Assembly (NCBI RefSeq): GCF_020080045.1 | Contig: NZ_CP083451.1 | Coordinates: 124,001-188,000 of the forward strand | Source of the DNA: Comamonas odontotermitis | Lineage (GTDB): Bacteria > Pseudomonadota > Gammaproteobacteria > Burkholderiales > Burkholderiaceae_C | Direction of reading: 5' to 3' | Length of the DNA stretch: 64,000 bases | Part shown: positions 43,671 through 52,215 of the stretch, one piece after another | How the letters are laid out: every line of letters starts with the position of its first letter | Position numbering within the stretch: position 1 is the first letter of the stretch | The notes under the pieces: model-generated | The model's database searches: none | Told to the model about the DNA's origin: nothing | Seen by the model: only the letters and a program-made list of their open reading frames with translations | Program-made: the position numbers and the translations under genes

Positions 43671-44411
43671 ATGGACAGCACTATCGTCAACCTCTGGCCC
43701 CTTCTCGGGGTGGCCGTCATCATCGCGGGATTCATCCTGCGGTTCAATCCCTTCGTCGTGGTCGTGGTGACTGCGCTGGTCACGGCCGCAGTGGCCGGAT
43801 TTCCGGTGCAGAAAATCCTGGCGGCTCTGGGGTCGGGTTTTGTCAAAACCCGCAATCTGCCGCTCATCCTGGTATTGCCGCTGGCAGTGATCGGTTTGCT
43901 GGAGCGCCATGGCCTGCGCCAGCACGCACAGAACTGGATCAGTCGCATCAAGTCGGCCACCGCAGGCCGTCTGCTGATCGTCTACCTGGCAGCGCGTGAG
44001 CTGACGGCTGCCGCAGGTCTGACGAGCCTGGGTGGTCATCCGCAGATGGTGCGCCCGCTTCTGGCGCCCATGGCTGAAGGTGCGACCGAAACACGCTATG
44101 GCAAGCTGCCCGAAACCCTGCGCCATCGCTTGCGTGCCTTCAGTGCGGCGACGGACAACGTCGGATTGTTCTTTGGCGAAGACATTTTCGTGGCCTTCGG
44201 CGCCATTGTGCTGATGACCACTTTCCTGCATGAAGCTGGCATCGATGTAGAGCCCATCCATGTGGCACTGTGGGGCATTCCTACTGCCATCTGCGCCTTC
44301 ATCATCCACTCCTACCGTCTGTACCGCCTTGACCATTCGATTGCCAGGGAAATGGCGGGTGCAGGTGCTGCCCAGGCTGGCAATGCCCAGTCCCAAGGAG
44401 GTGCAGCATGA
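43671..44411 (+). CDS. DUF969 membrane protein, 5-oxoproline locus
   Basis: Predicted 246-aa inner-membrane protein of the DUF969 family. Hydrophobic segments include IVNLWPLLGVAVIIAGFILRF, PFVVVVVTALVTAAVAGF, LPLILVLPLAVIGLL and IFVAFGAIVLMTTFLH, then HVALWGIPTAICAFIIH. Conserved polar sequence ARELTAAAGLTSLGGHPQMVRPLLAPMAEGA lies between. It pairs with the DUF979 gene, overlapping it by 4 bases, and the pair precedes pxpA-pxpBC. The inferred role is two-component uptake or export of 5-oxoproline or a related acid; this is not established. Confidence 0.84.
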   Translation: MDSTIVNLWPLLGVAVIIAGFILRFNPFVVVVVTALVTAAVAGFPVQKILAALGSGFVKTRNLPLILVLPLAVIGLLERHGLRQHAQNWISRIKSATAGRLLIVYLAARELTAAAGLTSLGGHPQMVRPLLAPMAEGATETRYGKLPETLRHRLRAFSAATDNVGLFFGEDIFVAFGAIVLMTTFLHEAGIDVEPIHVALWGIPTAICAFIIHSYRLYRLDHSIAREMAGAGAAQAGNAQSQGGAA

Positions 44412-45364
44412 TTTTCAGCATCACCCAGGTGTACTGGCTGGCCGGTCTCATCATGGCCTGTGCCGCCGTCTTCAACTTTCTCGATGCCTCCAACCCCAAG
44501 CGTTGGACGACAGGCCTGTTCTGGGGCGTGTATGCCATCATGTTCCTGCTGGGCGACAAGATGCCGCCCGAGGTGGTGGGGGTGGGCGTGATCGTGCTGG
44601 CGCTGATCGTGCTGGTCAAGGGCGTAGGCGGTGGCAAGCCGCAGATGCGTACCGAGGCGCAGAACCAGGAAAGCGCACTGCGTCTGGGCAACAAGCTGTT
44701 CATTCCGGCGCTGGCAATCCCTGTCGTCACCGTGATCGGCAGTGTGCTGCTCAAGGATTTCAAGATCGCCGGTGATTTTCTGATCGACCCGAAAAATGCC
44801 ACCCTGGTGAGCCTGGCGCTGGGCTGCATCATCGGCCTTGTGCTGGTGTGCTGGATGACACGTGAGACGCCCGCCCAGGGCCTGCGCGAATCGCGCCGCC
44901 TGATCGACGCCATGGGCTGGGCCCTGGTGCTGCCGCAGATGCTGGGCATGCTGGGTCTGGTGTTCTCCGATGCAGGTGTGGGCAAGGCTGTGGCACACGT
45001 CACCACCACCTACATCAACATGGATTTGCGCTTTGTGGCCGTAGCGGTGTACGTGCTGGGCATGGCTTTGTTCACCATCATCATGGGCAACGGATTTGCC
45101 GCCTTCCCGGTGATGACGGGTGGTGTGGGCGTTCCGATCCTGGTGAATGTGTACCACGGCGATCCCGCCGTGATGGCGGCCATCGGCATGTTCTCGGGTT
45201 ACTGCGGCACCTTGATGACGCCAATGGCGGCTAACTTCAATATCGTGCCTGCTGCGCTGCTGGAGCTGCCCGACCGCAATGCCGTGATCAAGGCCCAGAT
45301 TCCTACCGCCCTGGGCATCCTGATTTGCAACGTCTTCTTGCTCTATTTCCTGATGTTCCGTTAA
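44408..45364 (+). CDS. DUF979 membrane protein, 5-oxoproline locus
   Basis: Predicted 318-aa inner-membrane protein of the DUF979 family, with about eight hydrophobic segments, e.g. VYWLAGLIMACAAVFNFL, YAIMFLLGDKMPPEVVGVGVIVLALIVLV, LVSLALGCIIGLVLVCWM, GWALVLPQMLGMLGLVF, FVAVAVYVLGMALFTIIMGNGFAAFPVM and ILICNVFLLYFLMF. Its start overlaps the DUF969 stop (ATGA). The family is nearly always paired with DUF969 and often with pxpABC, which supports a transport role for the pair; substrate and direction are inferred. Confidence 0.84.
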   Translation: MIFSITQVYWLAGLIMACAAVFNFLDASNPKRWTTGLFWGVYAIMFLLGDKMPPEVVGVGVIVLALIVLVKGVGGGKPQMRTEAQNQESALRLGNKLFIPALAIPVVTVIGSVLLKDFKIAGDFLIDPKNATLVSLALGCIIGLVLVCWMTRETPAQGLRESRRLIDAMGWALVLPQMLGMLGLVFSDAGVGKAVAHVTTTYINMDLRFVAVAVYVLGMALFTIIMGNGFAAFPVMTGGVGVPILVNVYHGDPAVMAAIGMFSGYCGTLMTPMAANFNIVPAALLELPDRNAVIKAQIPTALGILICNVFLLYFLMFR

Positions 45365-45461
45365 AAGAGCATGGTTTACAGAACCTGGCGCATGATCCCC
45401 ACGGGCAGGACCTGCTGATCGGCGCCGGTCAACCTCCAATAAAAGACTGAAAGGAAACGCG

Positions 45462-46238
45462 ATGTCCCTGACCATGGATTTGAACAGTGACCTGGGAGAG
45501 AGCCTTGGCGCCTGGACCATGGGCGATGATGCTGCCATGCTCTCCATCGTCAGCAGCGCCAACGTGGCCTGTGGCTTTCATGCAGGCGACGCCGCCGGTA
45601 TTCTGGAAACCCTGAAGAAGGCCAAGGCCAACAACGTGGTGGTGGGCGCGCACGTTGCCTACCGCGATCTGGTAGGCTTTGGCCGCCGCAACATGGATGT
45701 GGCCCATGCCGATCTGGTGGCCGATGTGATCTACCAGATTGGCGCCCTGCAAGGCCTTGCAGCCGCCGCAGGCACCACGGTGCGCTACGTCAAGCCACAC
45801 GGCGCCCTCTACAACACCATTGCACAGGACAGAAAGCAGGCTGCTGCCGTCATCGAGGCCATGCAAGCCGTCGGCGACCACCTGGCGCTGGTGGTGCTGG
45901 CGGGATCGCCCCTGACCCAGTGGGCACAGGACGCGGGGCTCACCACGATTGCCGAAGCCTTTGCCGACCGTGGCTACACGCCGCAAGGCACGCTGGTGTC
46001 TCGCCGTGAACCCGGTGCCGTGCTGCACGATCCTACGCTGGTGGCGCAACGCATGCTGCAACTGGTGCAGCAAGGCACCGTGCAGGCCAACGATGGCTCG
46101 GTGGTGCAGGTGCAGGCAGATTCGATCTGTGTGCACGGCGACAGCCCGGGCGCTGTGGCCATGGCGCGCGCGGTGCGAGAGCGCCTCGAAGCATCCGGCG
46201 TGCAGATTCGCTCCTTCATGGAAAAGGCGGCCGCATGA
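45462..46238 (+). CDS. pxpA: 5-oxoprolinase subunit PxpA (LamB/YcsF family)
   Basis: Predicted 258-aa cytosolic subunit of ATP-dependent 5-oxoprolinase, which opens the damaged metabolite 5-oxoproline to glutamate. The N-terminus [40 protein letters not shown] is the family signature with metal-binding Asp/His. [20 protein letters not shown] and [13 protein letters not shown] follow. [27 protein letters not shown] and [22 protein letters not shown] complete the domain. An AAAGGAAA site precedes the ATG. It overlaps pxpBC by 4 bases. Confidence 0.95.
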   Translation: MSLTMDLNSDLGESLGAWTMGDDAAMLSIVSSANVACGFHAGDAAGILETLKKAKANNVVVGAHVAYRDLVGFGRRNMDVAHADLVADVIYQIGALQGLAAAAGTTVRYVKPHGALYNTIAQDRKQAAAVIEAMQAVGDHLALVVLAGSPLTQWAQDAGLTTIAEAFADRGYTPQGTLVSRREPGAVLHDPTLVAQRMLQLVQQGTVQANDGSVVQVQADSICVHGDSPGAVAMARAVRERLEASGVQIRSFMEKAAA

Positions 46239-47878
46239 GCGTATCGGCCATTGCCACGCGCAGCATGCGCTTTCTGCCGGTGAGCGATCAGAGCCTGCTG
46301 GTGGAGTTGCAGGACCTGGCGCACACCCTCGATCTGTTGGCTGCACTGCAGGCTCAGGTGCCCGCTGGCGTGCGGGAACTGGTGCCCGCCGCGCGCACCA
46401 TCCTGATCGAGTTTGACCGGTGGCAGACCAGCGCCGCGGCGCTGCGCCACCATATCGATGCGCTTCAGCTGGGCCAGCAGGATCTGGTGGCCGGCCGACG
46501 CGTTGAAATTCCCGTGCATTACGACGGCGAAGACCTTGCCGAAGTTGCCCAATTGCTGGGCATTGACGTGCCCGAGCTGATTCGCCGCCACAGCGGTGAA
46601 GACTACAGCGTAGCCTTCTGCGGCTTCGCCCCCGGCTTTGCCTACCTGACCGGTGGCGATGCCAGTCTTCAAGTGCCGCGCCGCAGTACGCCTCGCACCA
46701 AGGTGCCAGCGGGCTCGGTGGCCATTGCGGGCACGTTCAGCGCTGTATACCCCAACGACACGCCAGGCGGCTGGCAGTTGCTGGGTCGCACCGAGGTGCC
46801 GATGTGGGATCTGCAGCGCGATCCACCCGCGCTTCTTCAGCCCGGCATGCGCGTTCGCTTCGTCGATGCCGCTACACAAAATGAAGCTGGTGGCGCACCA
46901 TCTGCAAACCATGCAGATAAAAAGACCTCTGATGAGGGCGCTGGGAAAGCGCTCGCTGCCAGCAAAAGCCATGCAGCCATGCAGGTGCGCGCAGCGGGGT
47001 TGCAGACCCTGGTGCAAGACGCAGGCCGTGCTGGCCAGGCGGGCCAGGGCGTGTCGGCCGCAGGTGCTCTGGACCAGGGCGCCATGCGCCGTGCCAACCG
47101 CTTGCTGGGCAATGATGCCCGTCTGCCCGTGCTCGAATCCGTGGCCGGTGGCCTGCAATTGCAGAGCGTTGGCGCCACTGTGCTTGCCGTGACGGGCGCG
47201 ACCGGACCGCTCACCGTCAAGCCCCGCGACGGCTCGGCATGGCAGGCTGCGCGCAATGCGGCCATTGCCTTGAACGACGGCGATGTGATCCACCTGGGCG
47301 AGCCCGACACCGGTCTGCGCAGCTATGTGGCCGTGCGCGGTGGCTGGCTGGTGGAGCAGGTGCTTGGCAGTGCCAGTACGGACACCCTGGCCCGCATTGG
47401 TCCGCCTGCGCTGGCCACCAGCATGCAACTGGCCATTGGCGATGCGCAGCACAACGATGTGGTACAGGTACCCGATATGGCACCGCCCATGCTGCCTCAA
47501 AGCGGCGACACCGTCGTGCTGGATGTGGTGATGGGTCCGCGCACCGACTGGTTCACCGCAGAGGCGGTAGCGCGCTTTGCGGCGCAACGCTGGCAGGTCA
47601 CACCGCAGTCCAACCGCGTGGGCTTGCGCCTTGCTGGCGATGAAGCGCTCGCCCGCAGCATTACGCAGGAACTGCCCAGCGAAGGCACGGCACTCGGCGC
47701 GATCCAGGTACCCGCCAGTGGCCAACCGGTGCTGTTTCTGGCAGACCATCCGTTGACAGGCGGCTACCCCGTGATCGCCTGCGTAGCCTCGCACCATCTC
47801 GACCTGGCAGGCCAGGTACCCGTGGGTGCATGGCTGCAGTTCAATGTGCTGCAGCCATTTGAAGAAATACAAGGATAA
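46235..47878 (+). CDS. pxpBC: 5-oxoprolinase PxpB-PxpC fusion (KipI-KipA)
   Basis: Predicted 547-aa fusion. Residues about 1-215 are PxpB/KipI (AHS1): [33 protein letters not shown] and [39 protein letters not shown] Ser/Ala/Lys-rich linker joins it to PxpC/KipA (AHS2, about 245-547): [43 protein letters not shown], then [29 protein letters not shown] and [15 protein letters not shown]. In most species B and C are separate genes. AHS1/AHS2 are also the carboxyltransferase domains of urea carboxylase, notable because a biotin carboxylase gene follows. Confidence 0.93.
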   Translation: MSVSAIATRSMRFLPVSDQSLLVELQDLAHTLDLLAALQAQVPAGVRELVPAARTILIEFDRWQTSAAALRHHIDALQLGQQDLVAGRRVEIPVHYDGEDLAEVAQLLGIDVPELIRRHSGEDYSVAFCGFAPGFAYLTGGDASLQVPRRSTPRTKVPAGSVAIAGTFSAVYPNDTPGGWQLLGRTEVPMWDLQRDPPALLQPGMRVRFVDAATQNEAGGAPSANHADKKTSDEGAGKALAASKSHAAMQVRAAGLQTLVQDAGRAGQAGQGVSAAGALDQGAMRRANRLLGNDARLPVLESVAGGLQLQSVGATVLAVTGATGPLTVKPRDGSAWQAARNAAIALNDGDVIHLGEPDTGLRSYVAVRGGWLVEQVLGSASTDTLARIGPPALATSMQLAIGDAQHNDVVQVPDMAPPMLPQSGDTVVLDVVMGPRTDWFTAEAVARFAAQRWQVTPQSNRVGLRLAGDEALARSITQELPSEGTALGAIQVPASGQPVLFLADHPLTGGYPVIACVASHHLDLAGQVPVGAWLQFNVLQPFEEIQG

Positions 47879-47882
47879 AGCC

Positions 47883-48011
47883 ATGAAGAAAGTTTTGATT
47901 GCCAACCGTGGCGAAAACAATCGCGTAGCGGACGTTTCTGCAAATTGCAGTGTCTGCGTAGCAGGCAACGGCGATTTCGCCCTCCCTTGCTCGCTTGGTG
48001 CGAAAGGCTGA
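47883..48011 (+). pseudogene. Duplicated start of the biotin carboxylase gene, rearranged
   Basis: A 42-codon open frame begins [11 protein letters not shown], the same first 11 residues as the true carboxylase that starts at 48016 (nucleotides differ at only a few silent positions), then diverges to NNRVADVSANCSV and stops 4 bases before the real ATG. The 14 bases at 47968-47981 (ACGGCGATTTCGCC) are the exact reverse complement of GGCGAAATCGCCGT in the true gene, so an inverted piece of the start region is also present. It probably arose by a local copying error. It may act as a short leader ORF or be inert. Confidence 0.6.
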
Positions 48012-48015
48012 AGCC

Positions 48016-49749
48016 ATGAAAAAAGTTCTGATTGCCAACCGTGGCGAAATCGCCGTCCGCATCATCCGTGCCTGTGCCGACCACGGCCTGCAAAGTGTGG
48101 CCGTGTATGCCGACGACGATATCGATGCGCTGCATGTGCGTATGGCCGATGAAGCCTATGCACTGCAAGGCCAACGCCCGGCAGATACCTATCTCGACAT
48201 TGCCAAGCTCATCGCCGTGGCCCGCCAAAGCGGGGCAGACGCTGTGCACCCCGGCTATGGCTTTCTGTCCGAAAACGCAGGCTTTGCCCGCGCCGTGATC
48301 GATGCGGGCCTGACCTGGGTGGGCCCACCGCCTTCGGCCATCGAACAGCTGGGCGACAAGGTGCAGGCCCGCAAGCTGGCGCTCAGCGTAGGCGCTCCAC
48401 TGGTGGCTGGCACGCCTGAGCCCGTCAAGGATGTGGCGGAGGTGCATGCCTTTGCGCGCGAGCACGGTCTGCCGATTGCCGTCAAGGCGGCGTTTGGCGG
48501 CGGCGGCCGTGGCCTCAAGGTGGTGTGGAAGGCCGAAGACATTGATGAGCTGTACGGCGCTGCCGTGCGTGAGGCGGTGACAGCCTTTGGCCGTGGCGAA
48601 TGCTTTGTCGAGCAGTTCCTCGACAAGCCGCGCCATATCGAAGCCCAGGTGATGGCCGACCAGCATGGCAATGTGCGGGTGCTGGGTACGCGCGATTGCT
48701 CGCTGCAGCGCCGCAACCAGAAGCTGGTGGAGGAGGCCCCCGCGCCGTTTCTGACCGACGCGCAACGCGAACGTATCCACCAGTCGGCACGCGAGATCTG
48801 CCAGGCCGCAGGCTATGTAGGTGCGGGCACGGTGGAATACCTGCTCAGCCAGAACGGCGCCATCTCCTTCCTCGAAGTCAACACCCGTCTGCAGGTGGAG
48901 CACCCCGTGACGGAGGAGACCACCGGCACCGACCTGGTGCGCCTGCAGTTCCGCGTGGCCGAAGGCGAGGTGCTGGCAGACACCAGCGTGCCTGTTCCCT
49001 ATGGGCATGCGTTTGAGTTTCGCATCAACGCTGAAGACGTGGGCCGCGGCTTCTTGCCCGCGCCTGGCCTGGTGACGCGCTTTGATGCCCCCTCGGGGCC
49101 TGGCGTGCGGGTGGACAGTGGCGTGCAAAGCGGATCGATGGTGGCAGGCCAGTTTGATTCCATGCTGGCCAAGCTCATCGTCTGGGGGCCGACGCGTGAA
49201 GTGGCCGTGCAGCGTGCGCGCCGCGCGCTCAAGGAGTTCAAGATCGAGGGCGTGCCCACGGTGCTTCCTTTCCACGAGGCGGTGATGGCACACGACGATT
49301 TCGTGAATGGCCAGCACATGGGCGTGCACACCCGTTGGATCGAAACCCAGCTGATGCCACAGTGGGATGCCCAGCCCGAGTCGCGGCCACAGCCCGTGCA
49401 AAGCAGCGGTCTGCAGCGCATGGCGATCGAGCTGGATGGCCGCCGCGTGATGCTGGGTCTGCCTGCATCACTGCTGTCGGGTCTGTCTGCTGCCGGACAT
49501 GCTGCAGCCGCCTCGCCTGCCCAACAGGAAGAGGCCGATGCCAATGCGGTGACCGCTGTCTCTGCTGGCACCTTGACGGCCTGGAAGGTCGCCGATGGTG
49601 CCACCGTGCAGCAAGGCGATCTGATCGCGGTGATGGAAGCGATGAAGATGGAAATGCAGGTCAACGCACCTCGCGCGGGCCGCATCAGCCTCAAGACCGA
49701 GGCGGGCAGCTACCAGGCGGCTGGCGCGGTCATTGCGCGCATCGACTGA
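48016..49749 (+). CDS. Biotin carboxylase with fused biotinyl domain, 5-oxoproline locus
   Basis: Predicted 577-aa biotin carboxylase-BCCP fusion. The biotin carboxylase part begins [23 protein letters not shown]. It includes [15 protein letters not shown], the ATP-grasp Gly-rich loop [39 protein letters not shown] and [24 protein letters not shown]. The C-terminal biotinyl domain ends with [10 protein letters not shown], biotin attaching at Lys544. No carboxyltransferase subunit of the acetyl-CoA or propionyl-CoA type is nearby. Instead it lies directly behind pxpBC, whose domains are homologous to the carboxyltransferase part of urea carboxylase, so a joint complex is plausible. A terminator follows. 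Confidence 0.9.
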   Translation: MKKVLIANRGEIAVRIIRACADHGLQSVAVYADDDIDALHVRMADEAYALQGQRPADTYLDIAKLIAVARQSGADAVHPGYGFLSENAGFARAVIDAGLTWVGPPPSAIEQLGDKVQARKLALSVGAPLVAGTPEPVKDVAEVHAFAREHGLPIAVKAAFGGGGRGLKVVWKAEDIDELYGAAVREAVTAFGRGECFVEQFLDKPRHIEAQVMADQHGNVRVLGTRDCSLQRRNQKLVEEAPAPFLTDAQRERIHQSAREICQAAGYVGAGTVEYLLSQNGAISFLEVNTRLQVEHPVTEETTGTDLVRLQFRVAEGEVLADTSVPVPYGHAFEFRINAEDVGRGFLPAPGLVTRFDAPSGPGVRVDSGVQSGSMVAGQFDSMLAKLIVWGPTREVAVQRARRALKEFKIEGVPTVLPFHEAVMAHDDFVNGQHMGVHTRWIETQLMPQWDAQPESRPQPVQSSGLQRMAIELDGRRVMLGLPASLLSGLSAAGHAAAASPAQQEEADANAVTAVSAGTLTAWKVADGATVQQGDLIAVMEAMKMEMQVNAPRAGRISLKTEAGSYQAAGAVIARID

Positions 49750-49766
49750 GCGCTAGCCTGATGGTT

Positions 49767-49807
49767 GGGCCTGTTCACACAGAGGGTGTGGACAGGCCCT
49801 TGTTTTT
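49767..49807 (+). terminator. Terminator after the 5-oxoproline operon
   Basis: Near-perfect stem GGGCCTGT.CACAC/GTGTG.ACAGGCCC followed by TTGTTTTT, 18 bases after the carboxylase stop. Confidence 0.85.
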
Positions 49808-49968
49808 GGAAAGCACCTGCGTCAGTCGGTGGCGCTGGATGTGGCGATGGTGGGGGTGGAGCGACTGAAGCACGGCGAACCGGCAGCCTCAGACCCATGG
49901 CCGTTGCATTGGGCTAGTGCTGCCCGATTGCTGCGCCGCTTGGCAAGCCACGCCACCTGCGGGTGGTC

Positions 49969-50760
49969 TTACCGCGAGCGCTGCACCAGCCGTGCCTTGA
50001 CTGTTGCGGTGTAGGTGCGGCCGACCCGCACCATGGTGCCGTCGGATAGCACGACGGTCAGCGATGAGAAGGGGCCTACGCCCACGCGGGTGACAGCATC
50101 GATGCGCACCATGGTGCTGCGATGGACGCGGATGAAATCCTGTTGTGGCAATTCGCGTTCCAGCTCGGTCAGGCTGGCGTTGTACAAAAACTCCCGCCCA
50201 TCCGCATGGATGCGGGAATAGTCCCGCTCGGCCTGTATCCGCAGGATGCTGGCCGCCGCTATCCGCACATACTGGCCCTGGGTCTTGACCCAGAGCTCGG
50301 TCAGGCCCTGCGGAGGAGGGGCGGCTGCCCGGCGAAGGTTTGCAATGACTTCTTCCAGCTCTGCAATTCTTTGCGCACTGCTGCGCAATTCGCTCGCCTT
50401 GCGGGCGCGTTCCATTGCAAGGTGAAAACGCCCCGGCTCAATGGGCTTGGTGACATAGTCGATCGCGCTGGCATCAAAGGCCCGGCAGGCCTGGTCATCA
50501 AAGGCGGTGACGAAGACAACGGCCGGCGGCGGATCGATCTCGTCGGGCAACTGCCGCAGCAAGTCGAATCCGCTGCCGCCAGGCATCTGGATATCGAGCA
50601 ACACGATATGCGCCGGTGCCTGCGCCAGGCGATCCAGGGCCTGGGAAACGGAGGCCGCTTCCTCGATGGTTCCGACCCACGACAACTGACGCAGCATGCG
50701 CTGGAGCCGGCGTCGGGCCAGTGGCTCGTCGTCCACTACCAGTACATCAAACTGCCTCAT
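49969..50760 (-). CDS. LytTR-family response regulator
   Basis: Predicted 263-aa cytosolic response regulator. The receiver domain has Asp10/Asp11, phospho-acceptor Asp56 (LLDIQMPG) and Lys105 (VTKPIEPG). A linker coiled coil (AQRIAELEEVIANLRRA) joins it to the LytTR DNA-binding domain: ELWVKTQGQYVRIAAASILRIQAERDYSRIHADGREFLYNASLTELERELPQQDFIRVHRSTMVRIDAV...DGTMVRVGRTY. LytTR proteins bind paired direct repeats. It overlaps its histidine kinase gene by 4 bases. The nearest likely target is the IPTL-CTERM surface protein gene, divergent at 52216. Confidence 0.92.
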   Translation of the reverse strand: MRQFDVLVVDDEPLARRRLQRMLRQLSWVGTIEEAASVSQALDRLAQAPAHIVLLDIQMPGGSGFDLLRQLPDEIDPPPAVVFVTAFDDQACRAFDASAIDYVTKPIEPGRFHLAMERARKASELRSSAQRIAELEEVIANLRRAAAPPPQGLTELWVKTQGQYVRIAAASILRIQAERDYSRIHADGREFLYNASLTELERELPQQDFIRVHRSTMVRIDAVTRVGVGPFSSLTVVLSDGTMVRVGRTYTATVKARLVQRSR

Positions 50761-51836
50761 GCGACTCTCCAGGGCAGTTCAATCTCGACGCGAAAGCGCG
50801 TGCTATCGGCGGTGTCAATGCGGAAAGCGCCTTCCTTGCCGAAACGCATCCGGATGCGCTCGGCCACATTGCGCAGCCCGATCCCGAACCCGGTTGTTGT
50901 TTGCCGGCATGCAGTGCCGGGATGCACGTCATTTTCCACAGCCAGCCAAAGATTTTCCTGGCGGCGCCGAGCCACGATATGGATCCGTGTGTGCTCGAGT
51001 GTCTGGCCGACGCCGTGCTTGATGGCGTTTTCGATCAGCGGCTGTATCAGCAGGCTGGGAACCAGGGCCTGTCGCAGATCGAAGGGAACGTCGACGGTGA
51101 AATCCATCCGGTCGGCATACCGTTCGCGTTCGATGGCGAGATAGTCCTGCTGCAGGCGCAACTCTTCTGCCAGTGCCACGTCATGCATCGGGTCCAACGC
51201 CAGTGTGGTGCGCAGAAAGGTGGAAAGCGACAGCACCATGCGCTCGGCCCGTGTCGCAGCCCCTTCCTCGATCAGGCCGGCGATGGAGTTGAGAGTGTTG
51301 AAAAGGAAGTGCGGATTCACCTGGTAGCGCAACGCACGCATCTGCGCCATCAAGGCCTCCTCCCGCACCAGTGCCAGACGCCGTTCGCGGTCGCGGACTT
51401 CGAAGTTATAGAGCAGTGCCATGAACAGGCAACTCCATCCAAACAGCATGGAAGCGCCTTCGAGCAGCATGTAGCCGGCGTACAGCGGATCGAAGGATAC
51501 CGGCTCGGGGTACTCGCAGAGCATGTAGTTCAGAAAGTCGATGGCGGTGAAGACGGGCGCTGCCACCGCCGTCATGCCAAAGCACAGCAATGCCTTGTGC
51601 GTGAACGAGAGGTGCCGAAGGCGGAACAGCACTCGCGACATGCCATAGGTCATCAGCGCGCTGGCGCCGAACAACACGAACTTGAGTGGAGCGGATTCGA
51701 CCGGATCGATACGGATGAAATAGCCCAGCACACTGTCTGCCACGAACATGCAGCTCCAGTACAACAGGCTCAGGCGCAACGTGGCCTGCCGCAGAGCCTT
51801 GCCAAAACGCTCTCTCAGATGGTTTGCCGGGTCCAT
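50757..51836 (-). CDS. LytS/YpdA-like sensor histidine kinase
   Basis: Predicted 359-aa inner-membrane sensor kinase paired with the LytTR regulator. The N-terminal part has about four hydrophobic segments (ATLRLSLLYWSCMFVADSVLGYF, FVLFGASALMTYGMSRVLF, LLCFGMTAVAAPVFTAI, ASMLFGWSCLFMALLYNF). The phosphorylated His176 is in LRYQVNPHFLFNTLNSI, the His_kinase (PF06580) motif. The ATPase N box is LIQPLIENAIKHGVG, and GFGIGLRNVAERIRMRFG is the G box. The ATG at 51836 follows AAAGGAAAG; a longer frame starting 36 bases upstream has no such site. The input signal is unknown. Confidence 0.9.
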   Translation of the reverse strand: MDPANHLRERFGKALRQATLRLSLLYWSCMFVADSVLGYFIRIDPVESAPLKFVLFGASALMTYGMSRVLFRLRHLSFTHKALLCFGMTAVAAPVFTAIDFLNYMLCEYPEPVSFDPLYAGYMLLEGASMLFGWSCLFMALLYNFEVRDRERRLALVREEALMAQMRALRYQVNPHFLFNTLNSIAGLIEEGAATRAERMVLSLSTFLRTTLALDPMHDVALAEELRLQQDYLAIERERYADRMDFTVDVPFDLRQALVPSLLIQPLIENAIKHGVGQTLEHTRIHIVARRRQENLWLAVENDVHPGTACRQTTTGFGIGLRNVAERIRMRFGKEGAFRIDTADSTRFRVEIELPWRVA

Positions 51837-51959
51837 GTCTTTCCTTTGCAAAAGTATGACAAGGCGATGCAACGACGGATGAAGGGCCTCTGGAACGCTT
51901 TGGCCTAGGGACGCACGCTAAAGATTGCCATTGTGTGAATGTCAAGCGTTGAATGGCTC

Positions 51960-52215
51960 GTGGTCATCGGGCCGTGCCAGAGCTGGATATACCCAGATGC
52001 ATCCAGCAGTTGACGGAGTGATGAAGTGATCGAGAAGCCAAATTAGAAGATACGTCACAGGGCGCTCGTCGGCGTTTTTCAGTCGTTCGTCGAAATCACT
52101 TGCCCTCCATCACCCTGCGTCAGCGGCTGGCATATCGGGTGCCCCATGCACCTGGCAAAGCCTCCTATGCTTTCGGAGAACACCCATTTTCGAGCCATTT
52201 TTGGAGACACAGCCT
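51960..52215. other. Divergent promoter region with repeated CCATTTT blocks
   Basis: The gap between the histidine kinase and the surface protein gene carries ACCCATTTTCG at 52182-52192 and 52232-52242 (the latter inside the coding start), 50 bases apart. A third CCATTTT at 52195-52201 lies between them. LytTR regulators bind direct repeats, so these are candidate sites, though they do not match a published consensus that I know. The rest of the gap shows nothing I recognise. Confidence 0.35.

Noticed and set aside
46850..46990. Possible frameshift or gene boundary between PxpB and PxpC
   Set aside because: The frame is open throughout, with a Ser/Ala/Lys-rich linker and no stop or new ribosome binding site, so a natural fusion is the simpler reading.
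45974..47968. 664-codon minus-strand frame opposite pxpA and pxpBC
   Set aside because: Antisense to conserved enzyme genes, with no domain and no ribosome binding site.
47764..49401. 545-codon minus-strand frame opposite the biotin carboxylase gene
   Set aside because: Same reason: antisense shadow of a conserved gene.
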